Of a stretch of 64,000 nt of DNA, positions 50,285 through 61,369 are shown one piece after another (the stretch's first letter is position 1; each line of letters starts with the position of its first letter). A program made the position numbers and the translations under genes. The stretch lies in assembly GCA_024734555.1 (NCBI GenBank), contig JANPWX010000651.1, positions 286,292-350,291 on the forward strand, read 5' to 3'. The notes under the pieces were generated by a model. The model saw nothing but the letters and a program-made list of their open reading frames with translations, searched no databases and was not told the DNA's origin. Origin of the DNA: Trochalopteron elliotii (taxonomy: Eukaryota > Chordata > Aves > Passeriformes > Leiothrichidae).

Positions 50285-53200
50285 GCTGCAGAACTAGGGA
50301 ATGTATTACAGTAATTAACTGTGGCCTGAAGAAAGTGAGGGACATCCTGGACACAGAGGAAATTAAATGGAAAGTGGTATTGACCTTATGTGGGATGGAA
50401 TTGCAAAGAGTTCTCTTTGCCGGGTGGAAATTAATTATTGGATTTGATCTAAAGCAGAGCTTATGTAAGAGGCATGTCTGTCTTCCAAACTTTGCCACCT
50501 CAACTCTTTGCTTCTCTGCTCATTGAAGAGGCACAGGTAGTGATCTGCCCAGAGCCAGATCAAGCCAGCTCAGTGGGGCTGCCTTGCTAAGGCTGCCGAT
50601 GTTGTTTTCATTCAGGGATATTTCAGTGTTGGACAAAAATTTTAGTTGATCGAGGGTGAATCAAATCTGTCTGTCTGTCACTCAAAATGCAAACCCCTGC
50701 AAGCCCTCCATGTGCTGGTGGTGGGATGTTACCCTGAACAGGGATGCCTCAGCAGAATGAGGGTGAGGACAATGTTGACCTGAGATCTCCCAGTTCCTCC
50801 AGTTGTGGGATTGCCTCTTCCCTCTGTTGGCAGCCAAGGAAAGCAGCTGCCTTGGCCAGTGCTGCCCATGCTTTGGCTTTCCTGACGCTGCCGACTTGGG
50901 CATGTCCAGGATGGGACATCCCAGTGCCAGGCATGGGGATTTTGCTGATGGCAGATGACATTCTGCATTGGTGACTATTCATCTGCAATAGAAATGCAGA
51001 AGTAAAGGATTTGGACTGTTACAGTAGGGATATTATAACTTGTATATTTTTGTGCATATCCCACAGAAGACCAGACTGCAGACCAAAACTGGTAGGCACT
51101 TGTCAGACACAGAAACAGTGTTTAATTCATTGATTGTTCTGCCAGAACCTTGACAATTGTGTTTTTTCCTTTTTCATTTTCCCACATGCAGAGAGCAGCT
51201 CTAGTATTTTTCTCTTTATGTTGACCTTTGTTTGAAATGAAAGCAAAAGAAAATTGTAGAAAGTCCCAGTGAGAAAGCCAGGAATCAGTCTCCTTTCATG
51301 TACTGCATGGCTTATATCTCATAGAAAGGCCATGTGTCTCATTAAAATATTTTCATCACAATTTGTTTTCTAGGAGAAATGATTTTTTAAAGGAAGCACA
51401 ACATTACTGAAAATACTTGCTATTTCAGTTTTCATGTTTTGCTAGATGACATTTTTGTTGCTCATTCATGTTTTTAGGAAATCTGTGGAAAATGTCAAAC
51501 ATTCCAGATTTTGATTTTATAGTAGAATATGCCCATCCTTTTTCTAATTGTTCTTTACCAGTGTCTACAGAAACTCACTATTCACAAGAACTAGCAAAAA
51601 TAATAAGGATTTTTTTTAATAGGCAATTCTGCTGAAAAGCAAAGCAAAACCAGAGGAAGGAAGCTAAGCCCTGCCTCAGTGCAGTGTCCAACCTGTGAGG
51701 TTTCTGTCCCTGAAAGAAAACAGAAGAAAACTAGAGCTGCCCTGCAGCATTGCAAGAGCATATTTAAGTGGAAATAATAATGATGCAATTATTTTCCCAT
51801 AAAAACTGCATTTAATTGAAGATTTAATCCTTCCAGAAAGAAAAGCAATAATGATTTTAAAAAACCCGTAAAAAAATCTGTATTGCAAAATTACTTTGGG
51901 GGTTAGTGGTGGGAGATTCCTTTAGTACTGCTGTTATTATGGAAGCTTACTATGTTTTATTTTTAATGAAGAGAATATTCAAAATATATCATCAACAAAG
52001 ACCATATTCTCCTAAAACAGTGTCTTTCCTTGGATGTGCAGAGTTTTGTTGCTCAGATGGAGGGATAGGGTAGCTGTATATGCAAGATGCTGCTGAATCC
52101 TTGATCTCTTTGTAGTATTTAGATTTTTGATTTTGTGTGTCCATTACATTTATGGGAATATACTTATATCTATCTATACTCTCTTTGAGTATTGGGATGT
52201 CTTGCCAGTGTGTTCCAATCTCATTTACCCTTTACTGGAGCAACCCAGCTGCAAACTTTCTTTTTTGTGGCTGAAAGAGTGGAACAGGGTTAGGGTTACA
52301 TTCTACCTGTTTTGGGACTGTTATTCTTAGAGTTGCTCAGTTTTATTTCCAGATCTATTTCAATGGGCAGCTGAGACATGACCTGCTGCAATGCACCTCC
52401 TCAGTGACTGGGGTTCTTTTTGTTGGTTACCCCTGTTCAGTATCTGCTGGTCTTTTCATGGGGAGAAGCTAAGCAGTGGGAATAGGATGTTAGTACTAGA
52501 CAAAGGATTTTCCCCTGTAAGATTCCCAAGAGATCAGAGGACAGAGGCAGGTCACTCATTTAACCTTGCACTGGGTACAGCAAAGACTGAACAGACCTCA
52601 GATAAGCTGTTGGAACCAATGTCCAGACCATGAACTAAAATCCAGCTCTGTCACTGATTTATCAATGTGCTCAGAATGCAGCCTGGGGATGGATGCCAAG
52701 GGGATCTCCCACGGAAGCACAGTCACAGTTCCCAGCTCAGTTCTGATCAAAGGGCTCTGGGCTCAGAGCCCTTAGGGGAGAGCATGCAAGGGAGGCAAAG
52801 CCTTGCAAGCATTGCTTCAGGCTCAGCATAATTAACAGTAAAGTGTGATCTTCTCTAACAGATTTGCAGGGAGTGGAGGAGAGGCTTGTCGCAGATTTTG
52901 ACAGTCCCTTAATGAAATGTGTGACCTTTCCTAATGCCCACAAGTGCCTGCTGAGCTGGTGAGCCCTGCCCTGCTCTGCCCTAGACCATTGCTGCCCTTG
53001 GGTGGGAGGGACCTCAGACAGACAGCTGGTATCTGGCATCACCTGTGGTGCAATCTCTGAACTGCCAGCCTGTGGTTGTTTGGGAGAGAGCTGACAGGAC
53101 TCCTCAGTGCTGCTGCTTAGTTTCAGACTTTTTTGTTTTGGTCATTTTAAGTGAGTGATGGATGAATTTCTCGTGTGGATTTTGAAGGGTCTGAAAAATG

Positions 53201-56200
53201 TTATCCAATGACTTCCATTTCTCACATCATATTTTTGACATAGGAAGGGAGGATGAAGAATACGAGGTGCTTTCCTTTAAATTTGTAGGACTTCTGCCTG
53301 ACATGGTTAATAATGGTATTTTTGATAGAAATAGAGTAGAGACCTGGAAGCGGGCACCCAGGAAAGGAGTGTTGTATAGACTGCATCTAGGAGGGAGATA
53401 TTGCAGCTGGCACTGCTGATATCCCACAATGAGAAGGTAGGAAGATGTACATGGAACAACAGGCTGGAGTGATCCCTTGGTGCAAACACTCTGAAGCAGA
53501 GACAAGTAATGAGCTTTCCTGAAGTCAGAACATGTGTGTAGATGCTCTTTCCCCTCTTTGTTAAATCAAGAGAGAGATTAACTAATTATTTTCATATTTT
53601 CCTTTCATTTTACTGTGTGTTTTCATTGACCTGAGTAGTAGTCTGGTACATCTGACCTTCTTTGACTTAACCTGAGCACTTATAAACTATTTCAGTCCAA
53701 TTTGGTGTCAACCTCACATATCTTGATTTGAAAACATTGGGAGGCAAAGGGTCCTTAAGCAAAATTTTTTTCGTCTGACTGTGCAGTACTACTGAGAGAG
53801 TCAAACCGAGTGAAAATGCAGTAGAGCTGAAAGTTTGTTCTGTTCTCTGTTGTGTAGAAATGATTTAATTCTCTCAGAAACTTTTCACCAGTGTGTCAGA
53901 CTGCAGTGAGAATGTGTGCATTGTGTTTCTCTTCTACTAACTGGGATGTACTTTCCTATGGTGCAGTATCATAAGACTGGCAACTTCTAACACTTCTCAG
54001 TAAGTCATAGATTTTTGAAATAGCAAGAACTATTGAATATGAGCTGTGAAACAGAATTGTGCTACACTTCTTAGGTTGCCTGTTGGTTATTTGCACTGAA
54101 AGCAGTGTCAGTGAATATTTGAATATTTGGGAGGAGAAAAGATCAGCAGCAGCTCAAAAAGGGAAAATAAGATTCAAAGCCAGACTGAGTGTCCTTTTTA
54201 TTTCTTTCATTGCCTTCTGTAGTCTATGGGGAGTCTTTACTTCAGTTTGCGTGAAGCTATTCTTTCTGTTTGCTGTTCACATCTCTTGGTTTCTGGGTGT
54301 TTCATGTTGGTCATTTTCTGACTTGTGGATTTTTTTCCTAATGCAGTGTATGGTCACATTTGGTGTGTTTTATGGCTGCTTTTGTCTGTTAGTGCAGCTT
54401 CTGAAATCAAGGCACTAAGATTCAACGATGAACTTCACGAATCACCTTGTCACTGTGTATGTTCTGTACTGAGGGAAGGAGGAAGATGTGGGACTGGCCA
54501 GCACTGCCAGGAACATGGGATGGTGAGACCAGGCCCCCTGTGGCCATTGATGCAGCAGTGGCAGGGCAAACGTGCCCACCTCTTCTGTGCTCTGTGGAGA
54601 CATGGTTTACCTGGCCTGGAATGGGAGAGGGCTGAGCTTTGTCCACCTACATTTACCCTTAGTTACATCCCTGCATCTGGTTCAGCTCCTAGCTGACCCA
54701 TGTGAGCAACTGCTTCTGTACCCAGGCATTTCAAAGCTCAAGGTTTTGATTTCCAATCTAATCATGTCAAAAGCTATTGCCTGCCTTTTCTATTTCTTCA
54801 AGAAATTTATCTTATCTCTTCTCAATATCCGTGTCTGAAATCTGCTGCTACTGGGAAGCACCCTGTTCCTATGCACAAACACACAGAATGGAGCAAGGAG
54901 AAGTGAGGTGAGAGTAAACCCTTTTTTATTAAGGTTGCAGTTTGAAGTAATGAAAATAATAAACAGATTCTGGGAGGTGCTGCCATGTGTCCTGGTGACT
55001 GCATGAAAGGAAAATGAGACATGGTGTTGTGATGCCCTGGAAAAGATTTGAAGTCCTCGTTAAAAGTTTACAGCACCGACTGAATTAACATTAGGCTTTA
55101 TCAAAGTGTTTTATACCTCTGTGCTGTCCTTCCTTCCTGTCCTCAACAAAGACCTGTGATCTGTCACCAGTTTTGTGCCACAGCTGTAATGCTTTCATGT
55201 TTCAACAGGGTCATGGGAATGACATGTAGATCCACAGAATTGTTGCTGATAGAAACAAAGGTCTCAGTTGCACTCCAAAAATTACAGCTAGCCAAACTAG
55301 TTCTTGGGACAGGGAGAATGCTGTGTATAGACAGTGTGCAAAATGATGCACTACAATGTGTGACAATCAGAGAGCAAAGTGACTGAAATGACTGGGTGCA
55401 GCATTGAAGTTTGTGGGGATGTCAGGAGACTGGAGCTGTTTGGGGTGACAAGGATGTTTTGGACGTGGTTGAGCTCAGCCCTTCCATCACAAGCCTGGGA
55501 AACAGCTGAACTGCTCCACATGAAATCTCACCCTTCCTCCCAAATCCTAGCTATGCACAGATATATATGTGCCAGTGTATGTGTAGCCTGAGGCAAACAC
55601 CTGACATGGAGAATGCCATCCCAATCCATTCAAATCTGGAGGAGATTTAAGCAGCAAAGACAGTCTTATAATGGAAAATAGAGTGCTCCCAGAACAACTT
55701 AGAGTCCAGTAAATTGAGGAAAATGCCTCTTGAGCCTCATTGAATGGGTCATGTATTGAACATATCATGGATTGAGCTGTGCTAAATGGATCACTGAGGG
55801 CACCGTTTCCAGGAGATGAGCATTCCCAGTTGGTCCCCTCAGAGGCTGGGCAGAGGGAAGTGTAATTGTATGGGCATGTGTGTAAGTGTCCATGGCTGGA
55901 TTTTACCTGGTGTAAATCAGCTTAGCTCAGGAGCCTCAGAGTGGCTTTGGTGATTACCTTGGCTCAGGCCAAGGCTCTTGCTAATGGAATGAACGTGGAG
56001 CGCCAGACTCCTGCCCTCTCAGTCCTTCTGTCTGGCATCATTCTCTGGCCTTCCAGTTCAAAACTCGTGGCTGGAGTGTTAAAAACTCAGGACACAGGAT
56101 CAAAAATGAAGGAATCGAAAGGAAAAAAGTGCTTTTCTTTTCATTTACCAGTGGTTTTGAAATTTTCCTCTGCAGCTGGATCACATTTTCAAGATTTTTC

Positions 56201-57289
56201 TGTCATTTCCTTTGCAAAACTAGACGCTATGTGTGTATGTGCACAAATTTAGGACCACAGAGAAAATTTAAATGTGGTGTGACTTGGGATAAAATTAGAC
56301 TGACAGTGCTGGGCTGTTGTTACTCCATGCTGGGCTAAGTCATCATTATTTGGATTTGCTGGAGTCCAGAAAAGGCTTAGCTCATGTTTTGAGCAAAGCC
56401 AGCAGTCACATCCTGCTTTCTTAATTGCTATTTGAGATGAACCATGATAATTTCCATTATGAAGCCAGTTTTAATTAAGCAAACTAAACCTCTCTGTTCT
56501 TTTTTCTGGCAAGCTTTTGATGACTTCTTCTGAATTGTGACAGTCTGTTCCTGATGTGTTCTTCAAATGCAGCCAGGTTTAGAAGCTGCAGTAAAGAAGA
56601 GAATCATGTGCATGGCTTTGAGCAGCAGTTTTGCATGGCCCGGAGTCTGTCAATGCTGGCCAGTGGATCCCAAGTAGGATTTTAGCCATCAGTGTTCCCA
56701 AAGTGCTGGATTCCCTAAGTGGTAGATCTCTAAGCTGATGTGGAGTTGAATGCAATAATTCAGGGGAACAAGGGGGCTTAAACCAGCAGCAAGATACTTT
56801 GTTCTGGGTGTTGCTGCTTCCACCTAAGACTGCAAGTTCAATTGTGTTGAAGGGAGAGCCATAACCCCCCAGTTATTGTTATATTTTCTCTAATAGAGGG
56901 AGAACCAGTCCTGGCCCTTTTTGCAGAAAATAGTTACAACTTAACAGGCTGTGGCCAGAGCTGTGAGGGTAAGGCAGGCAGATATGTTTGATTTTTTTGT
57001 GTAGGATATGTACATGGGGAAAAAAGGCAGAGTGTCATGCAGGTGTCAAGGCATGTAGGGTGTATGAGCTGAAAAGCTGATAAATTACAGTCCTAACATG
57101 GGAAAATCCCTTTCTGCCAAAGGGTGAGGGGATGGCTTAACATGGATGGTTAGATGAGGACAGCAGGTAATTTATTTCTCACCATCTCATGGTACATAAA
57201 TGACATATGACAGATAACCTGTTACCTGACTCTATAATAACCAAGATGGAACACAGGCAGGAATGTGCCTTGCTTTGTGTTTTGCTTTC

Positions 57290-57566
57290 TCTTGTGACAG
57301 GACAAGAGAAAAGGGCTCAAGCTGTGTCAGGGGAGGTTCTGGTTGGACATTAGGGGGAATTTCTTCACAGAAGGGGTTGTCAAAGCATTGGAACAGGTTT
57401 CCCAGAGACGTGGAGTGACCATCCCTGGAAGTGTTTAAGGAAAGACTGGATATGGCACTTGGTGTCATGGTCTACTTGACAAGGTGGTGTCTGGTCAAAG
57501 GCTGGACTTGATGATCTCTGAGGTCTTCTGTGATTTTCACCAAATAAAAAGTGTTCTGTGATTCTT
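57290..57566 (+). mobile_element. CR1 LINE 3'-end fragment (plus strand)
   Basis: This is a clear 5'-truncated avian CR1. In order it shows GACAGGACAAGAGAAA, GGGCTCAAGCTGTGTCAGG, GGAGGTTCTGGTTGGACATT, AATTTCTTCACAGAAGG, GTTGTCAAAGCATTGGAACA, CCATCCCTGGAAGTGTTTAA, CTGGACTTGATGATCTCTGA, GGTCTTCTGTGATTTTCACC, and it ends in TTCTGTGATTCTT, the characteristic short 3' repeat with no poly-A tail. These blocks are the C-terminal end of ORF2 and the 3' untranslated region in the full element. About 277 bases remain and cannot be mobile alone. It is less decayed than the relic at 37.9 kb, so it inserted later. Confidence 0.94.
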
Positions 57567-59791
57567 ACCACAGCAAGAGAGTTAAAGGGAAGCTTACTTG
57601 GGACTTCTTTGTGTAGTGCACAGCAACAGAAGTCTAAGGATTTAAAAACCTTTTAGGCTTCTGAGTTGTGCCAGTGTTTTGCAGGAGAGCAGAGAAGGAT
57701 AGTGGTTTCATGAATACAGCCCAGGGAACAAGGCTGGGTGGGTACAGGAAGGAGTAGATAAAATTCTTGTATATTCCCTTGTATGGCCTCACTGCACTTG
57801 TGTGAGGAGGAAGATAAACCAACATTTACCAACAACCAAAGCAGCACTTTATTACTCACTTTACAATTGTGGGACTACTTTTCCCCTATTTCTCCCTGTG
57901 AAAAATTTGAGCTAAACACAAACTTTTAGAGATAATCCTAATTTAGCCTGTTGGGATAATTTGCAACCAATTATAACACTCCTCTGCTTGAGTCCTCCTT
58001 CATCCTTTGAGTTGCCTGACGATATCTAGCCAAGTGTTCTGTGGTTCTTTCTGAATCACATTTTACAGCTTTTATAATATAACAATTGGGTTCCTTCCCA
58101 CAGTGGTGGCACAAATGACCATGTTAAGTATTAATACCTTTTTACTAATAATATTGGTAATATATCTGGGGCTGCATAATTGTGACCCTGCTGTCCTAGT
58201 GGAATGAAATAGATTAAGTACCGTTCCCCAGTGAGAGTGTAATTCATAAAAGCAGGGTGGACAGTATGTTGTGCCTGTCTGATGTGTTTTAGGGAACATC
58301 TCTGCTGATGATTATACTTTGGGAAATTGGAAGAATGTTTCCCCGGGACATATAAAGTGACTGTCTATTAGGAACATGTAGAGGATGTGTCAGGTTTTCA
58401 AGAAATGTACTAGAAAGAGAAATCAAGTTTGAAAAAGCCAGTGCACTGAGGAAGGCAGGCACCTCCTTTTACTTCCAACGTGGATGAAAATGTTTAGCCA
58501 TGCATGCAATTCTAAAGCTGCACATGCAGGCTCAGGAAGGATCAAAATGGCATTTTCAAGAGGCTGGCAGAACTTTTCTGAAACAGTGGTACCTCATTAG
58601 CAGATGCTGATCCTATCAGAAAAAAACCAAATAAATGGTGTCTTCTGCTTCACTGGAGAAGATGCTGCCTTTAACCCCTTGCTCCCCCAGTGGGAAGGGA
58701 AGAGTATCTAGGCAGTAGTGATGAAGGGTTTCAGCAGAGCCCTCCTGAGGGGCACCCAGGGTTCAGACAAAGCTGGGAGACACTGCAGCACTGTCAGTCA
58801 TGTTTGATTTATTAATGGACCACATTGCAGGAAGGAGATGTGTTTGGAGCCCACACACCCTCAGTGCTCTGCTTGGGGAGCAAGCTGCAAGTCATGTCTG
58901 GTACCACACATGAAATCTTGCTTTTAAATAGTAGTTGGGTAGGTGTGAGGGGGTTCCCAAGGAGGAGGGATGGTGGAGTCACTGGTGGAGGAGAATAGGA
59001 AGTGTGTTGGAGGCAGCATGTAAAATCATGGAGACAAGGAGTAGGCTGCAGTTTTATACTGGGAATCTTACAGTGAAGAAACTAATGATGAGACTGGCAA
59101 GCTACTTAGAATTTAAATTTTTCTTCTTGCTATATGCTTAGTGTAGCCATCAGTGCAGTGGGAGGAAGTAGGGAGATGGAGGAGGAAAAGGAGGACAATT
59201 GAGGTGGAAGTCAGGGCCCTGGAGCTGGTCTTTGATTAGTCACGTGCATGGATCCATTCAGGCCAAGGTGGTTTGAGTTGGCTTTGCTAATAACCTTCTA
59301 GTAAATTTTTTTGTTTGTTTTTTAAGAAAGCAAAAGCAATTAATGAATCTTTAACTGTAAGGGTTGTGTCTTCAGCAATGCTGAAGGGCTCAAGAGTAAA
59401 GGTTCAGAATAATGAAAAATTCTCTCAGCTCTAGCTGGGCTATAGAGGAATCTTTTAGCCAATCTTCCCACCAGCAGAAGCCAGCAAATGGGGAGGGAGG
59501 AGTAATGGAAAGAGCCTCTATATCTAAGTTGTATTCATGATTTCCTGTGTGGTATCTACCTGAGAGGAGATTCTGTTCACATCTTCATTCTCTCTTGTCT
59601 TAAAGGGTTTCATTAGTAACTAATTGCTTCTTATTTTCCTCATTCAGAGCATCCAGGTGCTCTCAATGTTCTTAATCAAGTGTGGAAAGACCATTTGTCA
59701 AAAAAGTTCCTGCTCCTTCAGCAAGGTGCTGCTGAAAAGGTTTGGTCTTTGTGCTTATCTAGGGGAAAAACAAGTGACAAAAGTCTGGAAC

Positions 59792-59834
59792 CTGACTGAG
59801 GATCAGTCAGTTGGTAGGACTTGATCCTACCAAC
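59792..59834. repeat. Two abutting perfect hairpins
   Basis: CTGACTGA (59792-59799) and TCAGTCAG (59803-59810) form an 8-bp perfect stem around a GGA loop. Directly after it, GTTGGTAGGA (59810-59819) and TCCTACCAAC (59825-59834) form a 10-bp perfect stem around a 5-base loop. GGATCA (59800-59805) can alternatively pair with TGATCC (59822-59827), so two mutually exclusive folds exist. No known RNA family is recognised. Confidence 0.8.
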
Positions 59835-61346
59835 CTTGTCTCCATGATCACACCTCACAGCAGCACACCAGTGAAAGCTTCATCTGAACTGGAACTGATT
59901 TAATGGCATGATGCCAGTTTTGGCCTTGCTGAGCAACTCCTGGGACAAGCAGGTCACTCAGTCAGGAGGTTGAGGGATGAGCAGTGTGAGATGTTACTGG
60001 AAGCCTTAAATCCTTTGCTCTGTAGAACTGAAAGACTGGCTGGGGAAATGCAGAGGTTTGAGCCCAGCTGGCTGGGGTGGTAATGAAAACAGAAGTTACA
60101 TGGGTTCCCCTTGGCCTCATGCATTTTGTTTTAGTCACAAAGGGTCAACTGTAAGGGAGATTCTTGAACTGGGATATCAAGGGAATAGTTCTAGTGATAT
60201 CAGGTATCTCCAGGTGTCTTAGGTTCAGACTTTCTTTTCAGCACTGACAAGGTGATCAGATTGATGGATTGTTCTCCTGCTGGCTCGGGGACTTGGGTGC
60301 TTTTGTCCACACCATAACCAGTGACACTGGGGAGCTCAAATGCTTAGTAAGGTAGAGAATACTCTCCTTTGTGAAAGGGACAAATGTTGTCCCCTGCCTA
60401 ATTGAGACTGACTGTAGAAAACACTAAGAACGTTTATTCCCCTCCACCTTACAGAGTGAATCCAGTGGAGACAATCAGGATTAAAGATAGCATGCCTGGA
60501 ATCAGAATAAATACCTTGTTTTTCTTGACTATTAGGATATTTACTAGCTTTTGGCCAAAACCTCTGCTGATATGACTTTACCAAATTTAGTGAAGTTTGG
60601 ATCAAGGTCTCCAATGACATATTTTTCATCCAGTTCATTAAGCAGCAAGCAGTTGGATCAGATAGGACACAGAAAGCACAAAACACTTGCTGAGAATGTA
60701 ATATACTTCATTAGTCATCTGGGTTTGCAAAAGAGCAGGGAGAGAATTGTACCCACATCATCAAAGTCCTGTCAGCCCTTGGTGGGTGTCTGACTGTGTG
60801 TCTCCAGCCCCTCTTTGAGCAATGCTGTGGAAGGGCTGGGATGCAGCTGTATTGATCACTGGCTGGATGACGTGCAGCTTACTGAACTGAAATGCCATAA
60901 GAGGAAAAAATTGTGATGGAGCAAGCTCTAAGGGACAAAAAGATAAAAAGAGATGAGAAAGCATACTCACCCCCACAGAAATCCTATTGATGCTGTGTTG
61001 CTCCCAGGCATTGCTGGTGGGAAAGGGGGAGAAGCTTTGAGGGCTACTGCAGAACAGCAGCCACAGCAATGAGCAGTCAATATGGGACCACAAGGAAATG
61101 CTTATGGTGCTTTTAAAAATGAATTTTTGTTAATTTTATTTTGTTTTTGCTAATGCAGTTCACGGGAAGTCTCAGCTTTCTTTGGGAGAGGTTGTCAGTG
61201 AATTTAGCATGAGCTAAACATGTGCTTGGGCTTGCAGTGATCTGTAGCAAGTGTGCAGGAAAGGGTAGATATCCCACGTGGCTGTCAGAGTGGTGTGCCA
61301 GTCTCTCCAAGCCCTTCAGCCCAAGTGTCTGTGGCTGTGTGACTGT

Positions 61347-61369
61347 GGGAGGGGAGGGAAAAGGACGGG
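61347..61369 (+). other. Borderline G-quadruplex motif
   Basis: GGG, GGGG, GGG and GGG runs are separated by loops of 1, 1 and 8 bases. The last loop is one base beyond the common limit of seven, so stability is uncertain. No promoter or gene start is visible beside it. Confidence 0.4.

Larger units (their letters stand above)
43973..57289. other. Non-coding DNA, no gene recognised
   Basis: No gene is recognised apart from the simple repeats listed separately. Open frames of up to 159 codons (- strand, 50019-50498) have no recognisable domains, and that region is open on the + strand too. A short cluster of CpGs lies at about 48090-48130 but is far too small for a CpG island. A frame of 73 codons at 53198-53419 is acidic and looks slightly protein-like but has no clean splice sites and no family I recognise. 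Confidence 0.65.

Noticed and set aside
50019..50498. 159-codon open frame on the minus strand
   Set aside because: The same stretch is partly open on the + strand too, the peptide matches no family I know, and it spans an A13 run, giving a lysine- or phenylalanine-type homopolymer.
52286..52298. GGGTTAGGGTTA, telomere-like
   Set aside because: Only about two units, which is expected by chance. Not an interstitial telomere array.
53198..53419. Acidic, protein-looking 73-codon frame
   Set aside because: No matching donor and acceptor pair and no family recognised. Too short to support by itself.
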